Position numbers and translations under genes: made by a program. From positions 62,001 to 126,000 of the forward strand of contig NZ_JABAEF010000014.1 of NCBI RefSeq assembly GCF_023701945.1: a DNA stretch of 64,000 bases. The letters run 5' to 3'. This document shows, one piece after another, positions 8,301-16,313 of this stretch; position 1 is the first letter of the stretch, and the number at the start of each line of letters is the position of its first letter. The notes below the pieces were generated by a model, which was not told where the DNA came from, searched no databases, and worked only from the letters and a program-made list of their open reading frames with translations. This DNA comes from Rhizobium sp. CG5. GTDB lineage: Bacteria; Pseudomonadota; Alphaproteobacteria; Rhizobiales; Rhizobiaceae.

Positions 8301-8892
8301 GGTCGGCTGGAGCGAGACGGCGCTCTACGACTATCTGCGCACCGGCCATTCGCCCGACCACGGCAGCGCCGGCGGACCGATGGCGGCAGTGGTCAAATCG
8401 CTGTCGCCCCTGCCGGATGACGATATCCGCGCCATGGCGACCTATCTGGCAAGCCTTGGGACGCCTGTGTCGCAGGAGGCCGCCACCGCACAGAAGCAGG
8501 CAGCCATCGCCGCGTCGCAGAGCGCAACGGCAGCGGCCATGATGATTTCCCCGGAAGGCGCCCGCATCTTCGAAGGCGCCTGTTCCGCCTGCCACAGCGA
8601 AACCTCGCCGCTGGCCAGTCTGGCGCTCAACAGCAATCTGCACAGCACCCGACCGGACAATGTGCTGCAATCCCTTCTGCAAGGCGTGGAGGCCCCCGCC
8701 CATCTGACGGCGCAGGCAACGGCCAGGGATCTGGAGGTGATGTCCATGCCGAGCTTTGCCAAGAGCCTGAGCGACCGTCAGATCGCCGACCTCACCGCCT
8801 ATCTGCGCGCCCGCTTCGCACCCGACAAACCGGCATGGCAGGGCGTGGCCGAAGCGACTGCGACGGCCAGAACAGCCGCCGCGGGTCATTGA
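5335..8892 (+). CDS. Molybdopterin hydroxylase large subunit fused to a tri-haem cytochrome c domain (NicB-like)
   Basis: This is a 1185-residue fusion. Residues 1 to about 735 are the molybdopterin-binding catalytic domain of the isoquinoline/aldehyde oxidoreductase branch, with the catalytic Glu at about 691 in PRGAGESAS. One hydrophobic segment (about 747-765) should anchor the C-terminal part in the membrane. Three CxxCH haem sites follow: CNVCH at 803-807, CSACH at 949-953 and CSACH at 1083-1087. This matches the architecture and length of NicB of nicotinate dehydrogenase, which delivers electrons to the respiratory chain through its haems instead of to NAD or oxygen. No FAD subunit is present nearby, which is consistent. 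The substrate is inferred from neighbours (a 6-hydroxynicotinate-reductase-like gene) and is not proven. Confidence 0.9.
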   Translation: MTEPTETPRAAYLDAAEILLVIRPGSAGNPDPFLALHPDGRISAFNGHVDLGTGIRTALAQIVAEELDVPFDRVSMVLGTTTAVPDQGPTIASETIQVTAIPLRQAAATARRYLLAEAARRQGVPVEDLTIDDGIIRHGETSNWTLSFGDLIAGRHVRLEIDTHVPVKDVANYRIVGQSQPRNDIAGKATGTWTYVHDVRVPDMLHGRVIRPPHAGFDQGDHVGNSLISVDESSIADLAGVVQIVVVGDFVGVIAQREEQAIEAADRLRVEWRPPPKLPDLNRPEQPLRDNPSKARILRDQGNVDLALEGASPRMDRTYVWPYQMHASIGPSCAVADWHPDHLTVWSGTQNPYPMRRDLALLLDMPEAVITVERLEAAGCYGRNCADDVTADAALLSRAVGRPVRVQLSREQEHAWEPKGAAQVIDVRGGLDLDGGPVAYDFETRYPSNLSPTLALILTGKISSTPDVAEMGDRTAIPPYAFAPMRVTVHDMPPIARASWFRGVSAMPNSFAHESFIDELAFAAGVDPVEYRLRYMTDPRAIDLVRAVTEKAQWTPRTRPGTAGREGDVLYGRGFAYALYVHGKFPGVPAAWSAWVADVAVNRRTGEIAVTRVTVGQDTGMMVNPDGVRHQIHGNVIQSLSRVLKEKVNFTQTAVESVEWGGYPIITFPEVPEIDVLMLPRQNEEPRGAGESASVPSAAAIVNAVYDATGIRFRELPLTPDKVLAALQQADGTSLPSPPTPEPPKRRWRLGLALAGMAGAVAGGITLSSPWRSAYPEIPRPDPATYSPATNERGRLAAAAGACNVCHEGSDGKAFAGGRAFETPFGTVYATNISPDAIKGIGAWSYPAFERAMRQGVARDGHHLYPVHPYTSFARAEDADLQALYAFLMTQAPVASSVPETRLAFPFNQRWLMAGWNALFLKAMPLAAQPTQSAAWNRGAYLVETLGHCSACHSDRNVVGAEKTGLAHLAGGFADGWQAHAIAGNGPGPVGWSETALYDYLRTGHSPDHGSAGGPMAAVVKSLSPLPDDDIRAMATYLASLGTPVSQEAATAQKQAAIAASQSATAAAMMISPEGARIFEGACSACHSETSPLASLALNSNLHSTRPDNVLQSLLQGVEAPAHLTAQATARDLEVMSMPSFAKSLSDRQIADLTAYLRARFAPDKPAWQGVAEATATARTAAAGH

Positions 8893-8900
8893 CGCAAAGC

Positions 8901-10400
8901 CTATCCCGCCGAGGGCGTCGACAGCAGCCAGAGACCGAACACCGTATAAAATACCATGACCGCCGCCAGGCCGATCTGGCTGAGTCCCGCCTTCGCCGAA
9001 CTTGGAAAATAGCGCATGGCAATCATATGGGCGAGGCCGATACCGACCACGTGGCCGGCGACGATGATCAGTGTCTGAACCACCCAGATGACGCGCACGC
9101 CTTCGATCGTGTTCATGAAGGACGCCGTGACATGGTGGTCGATCGTGCCGAACAGATCCCAGCCCAATGCGAAGGGATCGGAAATCACCATGTAGAGATA
9201 CTGGCCATTGACCATCATCAGCGTCAGGTAATGGGCAGCGTGAAAGGCGATCGAGATCGGGATGATCGAATAGACCAGATGGCCGGCAAGCCGCAGGATG
9301 TTCGCCGCCGACCTCTCCCCGGCCACCCAGGCGCCGAGCGCAACGGAGCCCAGGAACAGCAGGCTGAGCGCCGTAGGCGCTGCCAGCAATCCCCATGTAT
9401 TGGCGACCGTGACCGCGCTTCTACCGGGATATTCCAGCGGATTGATGCCGATGAAGCCGAGCCAGGTAAAGGTTTCCGAAAATCCGTCGAACGACGCCGT
9501 GCCGAGCGTCAGCAGAATGAACAGAATGCCGCTGATCGGCATGGGCTCGGCATCCAGGCAGCGCTGGCCCGGCCAGGTCAGCGCGATCCAGGCGCATTGG
9601 CCATTCCCCTTGGGTCTCTCAACGAAGATCGGCGCCAGTAGGCCGATCATCCGGAAAAACACCGAAAACGGCTCGCCGCGCCTGACCCATTCCGCCTCCC
9701 CGAACAACGCCATCATCGCCAGCGTGAACAGCCAGTAGCCCAGCACCACCTTGGCCAGCAATTCAGGGTCTTCCGGCGCCAGCGACACCAGTTCGAACCA
9801 GGCAAACAGGAAGAACAGCAGGATGGCCGGTCCATAACCGAGCCGCTGCGGCAAGTGGACCAGTGGCGTGGTGCCGATAGGCCGGCGGATCGCCAGGCGC
9901 ACCAGTGCCAGCGGCCCGGTCCAGGGATTGAGCCAGACCCACAGATTGCCCACAACCGCCTGCAGCAGGGTAAACATCACCCACCACAGCGTCCAGATCA
10001 CCAGCGGTAGCGGATTGGTCAGCGGATCTGACACCGACAGGAAGCCGGACAGGATCAGCACCACCATCACCGCGAAGGACAAAAGGCTGACAGGAACGGC
10101 CGGCACGAGCATAGCCGGCAGCAGCCGCAGGCGGGCACCTTCCATCCGACGAAACCAGCCAGCCGGCACGATCGCCAGCGCCAGAAACGACACCAGCACC
10201 GCCAGACCACCGCCGGTGCGCGCATAGGTATTCGGCAGCAGCATCGCCAGCCCCCGTTCGGCGCCATGGGCGAAGGCATCGCTGGAGAAAAAAAACAACG
10301 CCACGGCGACCGCGACGAACGCCGGAACCGCGCCGACGCCTGGCAGGAAACAACCCGCCGTCAGCCGCCATTTTCCGCCATCATCCTGCCGGTCCGTCAT
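8901..10400 (-). CDS. Polytopic membrane protein of unknown function with conserved-looking His residues
   Basis: About 499 residues with some ten to twelve hydrophobic segments and no soluble domain I recognise. Histidines cluster in the C-terminal membrane part (AFHAAHYL, DHHVTASF, GHVVGIGLAH), reminiscent of haem- or metal-binding membrane proteins. It is convergent with the haem-tailed hydroxylase gene (8 bases between stops) and has a MarR-type operator 18 bases upstream of its start, so it probably belongs to the same regulon. A role as electron acceptor, maturation factor or transporter is possible but unproven. I chose the ATG at 10400 (GGGGG upstream); a TTG two codons earlier is an alternative. 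Confidence 0.7.
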   Translation of the reverse strand: MTDRQDDGGKWRLTAGCFLPGVGAVPAFVAVAVALFFFSSDAFAHGAERGLAMLLPNTYARTGGGLAVLVSFLALAIVPAGWFRRMEGARLRLLPAMLVPAVPVSLLSFAVMVVLILSGFLSVSDPLTNPLPLVIWTLWWVMFTLLQAVVGNLWVWLNPWTGPLALVRLAIRRPIGTTPLVHLPQRLGYGPAILLFFLFAWFELVSLAPEDPELLAKVVLGYWLFTLAMMALFGEAEWVRRGEPFSVFFRMIGLLAPIFVERPKGNGQCAWIALTWPGQRCLDAEPMPISGILFILLTLGTASFDGFSETFTWLGFIGINPLEYPGRSAVTVANTWGLLAAPTALSLLFLGSVALGAWVAGERSAANILRLAGHLVYSIIPISIAFHAAHYLTLMMVNGQYLYMVISDPFALGWDLFGTIDHHVTASFMNTIEGVRVIWVVQTLIIVAGHVVGIGLAHMIAMRYFPSSAKAGLSQIGLAAVMVFYTVFGLWLLSTPSAG

Positions 10401-10418
10401 CGCCAACCCCCGTCGCTA

Positions 10419-10436
10419 TCGTTCGTATACAAACAT
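10419..10436 (+). promoter_or_regulatory. MarR-type operator copy 1
   Basis: TCGTTCGTATACAAACAT, an imperfect palindrome around GTATAC, is nearly the same as the copies at 16201-16218 and 19950-19967. It lies 18 bases upstream of the start of the minus-strand membrane protein and about 390 bases before the ABC operon. Confidence 0.7.
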
Positions 10437-10743
10437 CGAGAAACCGCCGCTGTCCACGCCTGCAATCGCCTACGGGAATAAATATGACCGGCGGACCATT
10501 GGCTGGGCGACCGAAACATCCGCATCATTTTCCAAGCTGTGATGTTGCCCCTGAGAAAATGCCTAAAAAACAGTCGCAAAAACCGTAAAATCTGGCTCCT
10601 TGCATAACGATTGATCCCAATCGGCGGAAAAGACAGTTGAACAGACTGCTCTCATTCGCGAACTATAACCACCACAAGGGGCATGGGGTCGAGACGTCAA
10701 CAAATCTCGGCAATCCCCGCCACTTGTCATTTCGAAATTCTCA

Positions 10744-10785
10744 TGTTTTGTTAGTAGGCGAACGATCTGCCACATCAACAAAACA
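10744..10785. repeat. 9-bp inverted repeat upstream of the ABC binding-protein gene
   Basis: TGTTTTGTT (10744-10752) and AACAAAACA (10777-10785) are perfect inverted copies 24 bases apart, ending 36 bases before the start codon. They could bind a regulator or fold in the leader RNA. Confidence 0.4.
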
Positions 10786-10821
10786 AAGGCAGACGTCATT
10801 TCCACAAGAGGGGAAATTTTA

Positions 10822-12129
10822 ATGTCCGACACTATTATCAAGCCCAAATCAGCCTTGACGCGTCGCTCCACCCTTTTGGGGATGGGCGCTGCCGCCGGCG
10901 CCGGCATCATTACGTCGGCCGCGCCGGGTTTCGTTCGTTACAGCCAGGCCCAGACCTCCGAGCCGATCAAGATCGGCCTTGAACTGCACCGTACCGGCAT
11001 CGGCGCCTCCTATGGCCGCTGGTACGAGCGCGTCACCAATGCCGCCGTCAAGATCATCAACGACGAAGGCGGCATCAACGGCCGCCCGGTCGAGATCATC
11101 GTCGAGGATGACGGCACCGACCCGAAGCGCGGCGCCGAAGTGGTCGAGAAATTCGCCACCCAGCACAAGGTCGACGTGACCTTCGGCACGCTGTTTTCGC
11201 ATGTCGTCATGGGGGCCGCCCCCCGCGCCGGCGAGCTGAAAATGCCCTATGTCGTGGTATCGGAAGGCTTCCACGTCGCGTCGGGCAAGCTCAACCGCTA
11301 CTGTTTCCAGCCGGGGATCACCGACGTGCGCTCGCAGGTCACCGCCATGGCGCCATGGGTCTCCAAGAACCTTGGCAAGAAGGCAACGATGATCTTCCCG
11401 GATTACGCCTTCGGCCACGATCATCGCGATTATTTCTCCGCCGCGATGAAGGCCCAGGGCGGCGAGATCCTCGAACTGATCGCCGTGCCGCCGACGGAAT
11501 CCTCCTTCACCCGCTACCTGCCGCGCATCCCATCGGACACCGAAGTGCTCTACCACGTCATGGTCGGCCCGGCGGTTTTGACCTTCGTCACCGAACTCGG
11601 CCAGTTCTACGGCTCGCAGCGTCCGGAAATCTTCGGCTTCATCGACAGCCTGGAGGCCGTCGATCTGGCCACGCCGCAGCTCGACTTCCTGAACGGCACC
11701 TATTTCTGGGAAGGCATGCCGCGCTATGCCCAGAAGGACCAGACCGAATGGGACAAGTTCTACCGCGCCGCCGTTGGCGTTGATGACAATGGCGCAAGCC
11801 TTGCCGATCCGAAGGACATCTCCACCTACGCCCATATGTTCGGCTGCTGGGAAAGCCTGTTCGTCATCAAGCAGGCGATGGAAAAGGCCAACTATACCGG
11901 CCCGAAGGACAAGGCTGCCTTCATCGAAGCCATGGAATCGCTGGAAAAATTCGACGAAGGCCGCGAGCATCCGCAGGGCGACAAGGTCTTCAACGGCAAG
12001 AACCACCAGGTCTACGGCCACCAGTACATTTCCAAGGTCGAAGACGGCAAGCTGAACGTGGTTCACAAGACGTCCATCGAAGACGGCGCCTATGAGGTGA
12101 CCGGCGACTACACCAAGATGGCGCTCTGA
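10822..12129 (+). CDS. Liv-type ABC transporter substrate-binding protein with twin-arginine leader
   Basis: A 435-residue periplasmic binding protein of the branched-chain amino acid/amide family. The N-terminus reads TRRSTLLGMGAAAGAG, a twin-arginine motif followed by a hydrophobic core and a probable cleavage site after SQAQ near residue 45. The mature part begins EPIKIGLELHRTGIG and has the usual GGINGRPVEIIVEDDG block. It should capture the solute for the permeases encoded at 12302-14142. The family transports amino acids, urea, amides and aromatic acids; here the neighbouring N-heterocycle genes suggest a nicotinate-like acid. A stem-loop follows the gene. Confidence 0.9.
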   Translation: MSDTIIKPKSALTRRSTLLGMGAAAGAGIITSAAPGFVRYSQAQTSEPIKIGLELHRTGIGASYGRWYERVTNAAVKIINDEGGINGRPVEIIVEDDGTDPKRGAEVVEKFATQHKVDVTFGTLFSHVVMGAAPRAGELKMPYVVVSEGFHVASGKLNRYCFQPGITDVRSQVTAMAPWVSKNLGKKATMIFPDYAFGHDHRDYFSAAMKAQGGEILELIAVPPTESSFTRYLPRIPSDTEVLYHVMVGPAVLTFVTELGQFYGSQRPEIFGFIDSLEAVDLATPQLDFLNGTYFWEGMPRYAQKDQTEWDKFYRAAVGVDDNGASLADPKDISTYAHMFGCWESLFVIKQAMEKANYTGPKDKAAFIEAMESLEKFDEGREHPQGDKVFNGKNHQVYGHQYISKVEDGKLNVVHKTSIEDGAYEVTGDYTKMAL

Positions 12130-12137
12130 TATCGGTC

Positions 12138-12167
12138 TGCCGCGGTTCCGGATCGGGAGCCGCGGCA
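12138..12167 (+). terminator. Stem-loop between binding-protein and permease genes
   Basis: TGCCGCGG (12138-12145) pairs perfectly with CCGCGGCA (12160-12167), extended inside by four more pairs including one G-U. No T-run follows, so it fits an mRNA-stabilising or attenuating hairpin better than a full terminator. Confidence 0.6.
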
Positions 12168-12301
12168 AACGCCGTCAGGCGGATTTCCACGATACCATTC
12201 GAAGTTCCGAAGTGCCGGATCCACCGTCCCGGCCGCGGTTGCGCTTTGTCGGCGGAGAGGGATAGTGTCCCTCCGCCATACCTGACTGAAGGACTACCGA
12301 T

Positions 12302-13183
12302 TTGGCATTCGGCCCCTTTTTCCTGCTCGCCACCCTGGAAGGCCTGCTTCAGGCAGCCGTCCTGACATTGACGGCGCTCGGCCTGTCGCTCGTCTTCGGG
12401 GTGATGCGGATCGTCAATGTCGCCCACGGCGAATTCTACATGCTCGGGGCGGTGCTTGCCTGGTGGGTCACCACCATGGTCGGCATCCATCCCGCCGCCG
12501 GTTTTTTTCTGGCGCTGATCGTCAGCCCGCTTCTGGTCGGCGGCGTCGCCTTCGCCGGCGAACGGCTGATCCTCAAGCGGCTCAACTACAATCCGGAATC
12601 GACCATCGTCGCGACCATCGGCATGCTCTACATCATCCAGCAATCGGTGTTGCTCGCCTATGGCCCGGATGCAAGGCCCGTTGCCCCGCCCTTTTATTAC
12701 CGCATCCAACTGCCTTGGTTCGGCTATTCCGCCTATAACCTGTTCGTCATCTTCGCCGCCGCCGTCATGCTGCTGGTGGTGTGGTTCGTCCTGACCCGCA
12801 CCCGCATCGGGCTCATCATGCGAGCCACCCAACTCGACAGCGAAACGGCACAGGCCTTCGGCATCCCGATCGATCGGGTCTATGCCTTCGTCTTTGCCGC
12901 CGGCGCCATGCTGGCCGCCATTGGCGCCGTGCTGATCGTGCCGATCCGCCAGGCGCATTACCTGATGGGGCTCGATCCGTTGCTCTTGTCCTTCATCGTC
13001 GTCATCATCGGCGGTCTCGGCAGCATTCGCGGCACGGTGGTCGCCGCCCTGATCATCGGCCTTAGCGATGGCATCATTTCCGTCTTCTTCTCCCCGACGC
13101 TTGCCAAGATGATCTCGACCCTGCTGGTCGCGCTCGTCCTGGTCTTCAAGCCGGAAGGCCTGTTCGGAGCAAAACAGCGATGA
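12302..13183 (+). CDS. Liv-type ABC transporter permease (LivH-like)
   Basis: A 293-residue inner-membrane permease with about eight hydrophobic segments. It carries the LivH-family blocks LGLSLVFGVMRIVNVAHGEF near the N-terminus and VVIIGGLGSIRGTVVAAL near residues 235-255. The frame opens with a TTG at 12302, preceded by AAGGA; no upstream ATG fits. Its stop overlaps the next permease gene in ATGA (13180-13183). With the LivM-like partner it should form the transport channel for the solute bound by the protein encoded at 10822. Confidence 0.9.
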   Translation: MAFGPFFLLATLEGLLQAAVLTLTALGLSLVFGVMRIVNVAHGEFYMLGAVLAWWVTTMVGIHPAAGFFLALIVSPLLVGGVAFAGERLILKRLNYNPESTIVATIGMLYIIQQSVLLAYGPDARPVAPPFYYRIQLPWFGYSAYNLFVIFAAAVMLLVVWFVLTRTRIGLIMRATQLDSETAQAFGIPIDRVYAFVFAAGAMLAAIGAVLIVPIRQAHYLMGLDPLLLSFIVVIIGGLGSIRGTVVAALIIGLSDGIISVFFSPTLAKMISTLLVALVLVFKPEGLFGAKQR

Positions 13184-14142
13184 GCGGCATGAGTCTTTCC
13201 AAATCCACCGGCCTGTTGGCCTTTGCCATAGTCATCCTGTTCTGCCTGCAATTCGTGCTGCCCGAGTATCACTATCTCTCCATGACCCGCATCATGGTGC
13301 TGGCAGTCTTCGCCATGGCCTATAACCTTTTGTTTGGATACACGGGCCTGCTCAGCCTCGGCCATGCCATGTTCTTCGCGGCCGGTCTCTACGGCGCCGG
13401 CCTCACCGCCTATTATTTCGAATGGAGCGTGCCGCTCGCCTTCCTGGCCGGCATTGCGTCAGGCTTCGTCGCGTCGCTGGTCATCGGCGTCATATCGCTG
13501 CGCACCACCGGCGTCGCCTTCATGATCGTCACCATGATGTTCGCGCAGGTGGCCCATCTGACCGCCAATTATCTCACCACCTGGACCCGTGGTGAGGAGG
13601 GCCTGACCATGCCACCGACGGCACGCAGCTTCGACCTGGCCGGCCTGCATTTCGACCTGACCGATCCGACCACCCGCTACAATATCGCGCTCTTCCTACT
13701 GACGCTGACGACTGCGGTCATTTTCGCCATCGTACGCCGGCCGATCGGCCGGGTGCTGATCGCCATCCGCGAAAACGAGCCGCGAACCCTGATGCTCGGC
13801 TATGACACCTTCCGGCTGAAGCTGATCGCGCTGGTCGCCTCCGGCACCCTGTCGGCCATGGCGGGTGCGGCTTATGCGCTGCTGTTCGGCTATATCGGCT
13901 CGACCTTCGCCTCGATCCAGTATTCCATAGAGGCGCTGCTGTTCACGCTGCTCGGCGGCGCGGGCACCATTCTCGGGCCGCTGATCGGCACGGCCGCGAT
14001 GTTCTACATGATCGATATCGCCAGCGAATACACCACGGCCTACCTGCTGGTCACCGGCATCGCGCTTGTGCTGCTCGTCCTCTATTTCCCCAAGGGTATC
14101 CTTGGCTCGATCCGCGACAGGTGGTTCCCATGGATCCCGTGA
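13180..14142 (+). CDS. Liv-type ABC transporter permease (LivM-like)
   Basis: A 320-residue permease with about nine hydrophobic segments and the LivM-family blocks LLFGYTGLLSLGHAMFFAAG (about residues 50-69) and LFTLLGGAGTILGPLIGTA (about 256-274). It overlaps the upstream permease by four bases and the downstream ATPase gene by thirteen, so all are translated together. It forms the second half of the membrane channel. Confidence 0.9.
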   Translation: MSGMSLSKSTGLLAFAIVILFCLQFVLPEYHYLSMTRIMVLAVFAMAYNLLFGYTGLLSLGHAMFFAAGLYGAGLTAYYFEWSVPLAFLAGIASGFVASLVIGVISLRTTGVAFMIVTMMFAQVAHLTANYLTTWTRGEEGLTMPPTARSFDLAGLHFDLTDPTTRYNIALFLLTLTTAVIFAIVRRPIGRVLIAIRENEPRTLMLGYDTFRLKLIALVASGTLSAMAGAAYALLFGYIGSTFASIQYSIEALLFTLLGGAGTILGPLIGTAAMFYMIDIASEYTTAYLLVTGIALVLLVLYFPKGILGSIRDRWFPWIP

Positions 14143-14876
14143 CACTGCTTTCCACCAAGGGTCTCAGCCGCCATTTCGGTGGCCTGAAAGCCGTCAACAA
14201 TGTCGATTTTTCGCTGAAGACGGGCGAGATCCGCGCCATCATCGGCCCGAACGGCGCCGGCAAGACCACCTTTGTCTCGCTGTTGTCGGGCCGCATCGAG
14301 CCGAGTGCCGGCACCGTCGAATTCATGGGCCGGGACGTGACCCGCGACCCCGCCTTCAAGCGGGTGCGCCAGGGCATCGCCTATACGTTCCAGATCACCA
14401 GCGTGTATCCAACTCTTTCAGCATTCGACAATGTCGCGCTGTCCGTGCAGAGCGCCCTGCAGCGCGACGCCGGTCTGTCCGGCCATATCGACGGCAAGCG
14501 TCTGAAGACCCTGACCGAACAGGCGCTGACCAAGGTCGGCCTGCAAAGCCGAAGCGCGGAAAAGGCCGGCACCCTGTCCTACGGTCACCAGCGGCTGCTG
14601 GAGATTGCCATGGGCCTGGCGCTGGAGCCGAAGCTGCTGATTCTTGATGAGCCGACCCAGGGGCTGTCGGATGGCGAAATCGACAATTTCTGCGCCCTGG
14701 TCAAGGATATCGCCAAGACAGCGACGATCCTGCTGATCGAACACAATATGCCGGTGGTCATGCGCCTTGCCGACAGCATCACCGTTTTGAACTTCGGCCA
14801 GATCCTTGCCAGCGGCACACCGGAGGACATCCGCTCCAACGCCGCGGTCCAGGCTGCCTATCTGGGAGCCGTCTGA
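14130..14876 (+). CDS. Liv-type ABC transporter ATP-binding protein (LivG-like)
   Basis: The 248-residue ATPase shows a Walker A GPNGAGKTT at about residues 39-47, a signature-type LSYGHQRLLEIA and a Walker B ending LLILDEPTQGL. It is one of the two nucleotide-binding subunits that drive import. The ATG at 14130 follows AGGTGG; a GTG three codons earlier is possible. The stop overlaps the start of the LivF-like gene by one base (TGATG). Confidence 0.9.
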   Translation: MDPVTLLSTKGLSRHFGGLKAVNNVDFSLKTGEIRAIIGPNGAGKTTFVSLLSGRIEPSAGTVEFMGRDVTRDPAFKRVRQGIAYTFQITSVYPTLSAFDNVALSVQSALQRDAGLSGHIDGKRLKTLTEQALTKVGLQSRSAEKAGTLSYGHQRLLEIAMGLALEPKLLILDEPTQGLSDGEIDNFCALVKDIAKTATILLIEHNMPVVMRLADSITVLNFGQILASGTPEDIRSNAAVQAAYLGAV

Positions 14877-15574
14877 TGCTCGACATCCGCGATCTCGATG
14901 TTTTCCACGACAACAGCCAGACGCTGAAGGGCATGTCCTTCAGCCTGGCGCCGGGCGAAGTCCTGTGCCTGCTCGGCCGCAACGGCGCCGGCAAAACAAC
15001 GACGCTGAAGGCGATCATGGGCCTGCTGAAGGCCAGGTCCGGCAGCATCACGCTCGATGGAAAAGAGCTGACCACCCTCAAGCCCCATGAAGTGCCGAAA
15101 TGCGGCATCGGCTATGTGCCCCAGGGCCGGCGCCTGTTTTCCGAACTGACGGTGCGCGAAAACCTCGAGATCGGGCTGATGACCCGCAAGAGCGACCGGA
15201 AAATCCTGGAGGAATCGCTGGAGCTTTTTCCCCGGCTGCGCGAGCGCATGGACCAGGTGTCTGGAACGCTATCGGGCGGCGAGCAGCAGATGCTGGCAAC
15301 GGCGCGGGCGCTCTGCATCGATCCCTCCGTCATCCTGCTGGACGAACCAACAGAGGGCCTGATGCCCTCGATGATCGCGGCGATCCGCGACGTGGTGATC
15401 ACACTGCGCCAGCGCGGCAAGGCCATTCTGCTGGTCGAGCAACGTGTCGAGGCCGTGCTGGCCCTGGCCGACCGCATCTGCCTTGTCGAAAACGGCAAGG
15501 TGCAGGCGACCCTGCCGGTGCAGGCCCTGAAGGACGATCCGAATCTGCTGAAACGTTACGTCGGCGTCGGCTGA
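14876..15574 (+). CDS. Liv-type ABC transporter ATP-binding protein (LivF-like)
   Basis: A 232-residue ATPase with Walker A GRNGAGKTT (about 34-42), ABC signature LSGGEQQML and Walker B VILLDEPTEGL. It pairs with the LivG-like subunit and ends the transporter operon. The stop is 15 bases from the convergent end of the MarR gene, leaving little room for a terminator. Confidence 0.9.
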   Translation: MLDIRDLDVFHDNSQTLKGMSFSLAPGEVLCLLGRNGAGKTTTLKAIMGLLKARSGSITLDGKELTTLKPHEVPKCGIGYVPQGRRLFSELTVRENLEIGLMTRKSDRKILEESLELFPRLRERMDQVSGTLSGGEQQMLATARALCIDPSVILLDEPTEGLMPSMIAAIRDVVITLRQRGKAILLVEQRVEAVLALADRICLVENGKVQATLPVQALKDDPNLLKRYVGVG

Positions 15575-15588
15575 AACTGAACCCGCCA

Positions 15589-16053
15589 TCAGCAGAGCTT
15601 GCGCAACAGTTCGACCAGCATCATCCGCTCGCCTGAAGTGAGCGGTGCCATCGTCTCTTCGCTGACCGCGATTGCCGTTTCGATATTGCGGTCGATCGCC
15701 GAGAGGCCTTCCTCGGTCAGCGACAGCACCAGCCGCCGACCGTCGGTGGCATCCGCCATAGTCTTCATGAAGCCGCGCTTGACCAGCCGGTCCACCACGC
15801 CCTTGATGGTCGCGACATCCATAGCCGTTTCCCGGCCCAGCTGGTTCTGCGAGGTCGGCTGGATTTCCTTGAGCTTGGTCAACGCCGCCCACTGGGTCGT
15901 GGTCAACCGATCGCCCATCAACCCGGCGAAGATCGACACATGCCGCTGGTTGGCCTGGCGCAGGAAGAAGCCGATCTGCTGATCGACCCGGTAGTCCGAG
16001 GCGCTCGGCTTGTCGCTGTCCATGGGCGTATCGGAATCCTGAGTCAGGGCCAT
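15589..16053 (-). CDS. MarR-family transcriptional regulator, likely repressor of the surrounding cluster
   Basis: A 154-residue winged-helix protein. The recognition region reads LGRETAMDVATIKGVVDRLV, followed by the wing with DATDGRRLVLSLT, the typical MarR D-x-R-x-R-type strand pair. MarR regulators usually bind near-palindromic sites of about 16-20 bp and release them on binding a small aromatic ligand; NicR and BpsR, which control nicotinate genes in Pseudomonas and Bordetella, belong to this family. The ATG at 16053 has an AGGAAA ribosome site. An excellent palindrome lies between it and the divergent reductase-like gene, and the same site recurs near other transcription units of the cluster. 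Confidence 0.9.
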   Translation of the reverse strand: MALTQDSDTPMDSDKPSASDYRVDQQIGFFLRQANQRHVSIFAGLMGDRLTTTQWAALTKLKEIQPTSQNQLGRETAMDVATIKGVVDRLVKRGFMKTMADATDGRRLVLSLTEEGLSAIDRNIETAIAVSEETMAPLTSGERMMLVELLRKLC

Positions 16054-16172
16054 GTCTGTTTCCTGTTCGGCTTGGCCCGTCCCGGCCAATCACCGCATTC
16101 GGGTTTACCCGCGCCGGCCCGTTTGTCAACGGAACCCCGGCAATATCGGCCCGATCGACGCCCCGGCCCGGC

Positions 16173-16201
16173 TTGACAGTTGCCCCATCCCGACGGATAG
16201 T
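16173..16201 (+). promoter_or_regulatory. Promoter candidate of the reductase operon
   Basis: TTGACA (16173-16178), 17 bases, GATAGT (16196-16201). The operator at 16201-16218 begins exactly where the -10 box ends, so a bound repressor would cover the start of transcription. Confidence 0.55.
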
Positions 16202-16218
16202 CGTTTGCATACAAACGA
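16201..16218 (+). promoter_or_regulatory. MarR-type operator copy 2 (best palindrome)
   Basis: TCGTTTGCATACAAACGA differs from its own reverse complement only at the centre. It lies in the divergent region between the MarR gene and the reductase-like gene, the standard position for an autoregulating MarR protein. Confidence 0.75.
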
Positions 16219-16313
16219 TAGGCCTTCAGCTTGCAATCCAGCTTGGCCGACTTCGCCCGCAAGCCCAAAGCCGCGCAACGATCGCGAGCCAAGGGTATGA
16301 CAGGAGGCTGCAG

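Larger units (their letters stand above)
10401..10821. other. Long intergenic region between the membrane protein and the ABC operon
   Basis: These 421 bases hold no convincing gene. They contain the MarR-type operator at 10419-10436, a 9-bp inverted repeat at 10744-10785 and the GAGGGGA ribosome site of the binding-protein gene just before 10822. No strong sigma-70 promoter is obvious for the ABC operon. Confidence 0.6.
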
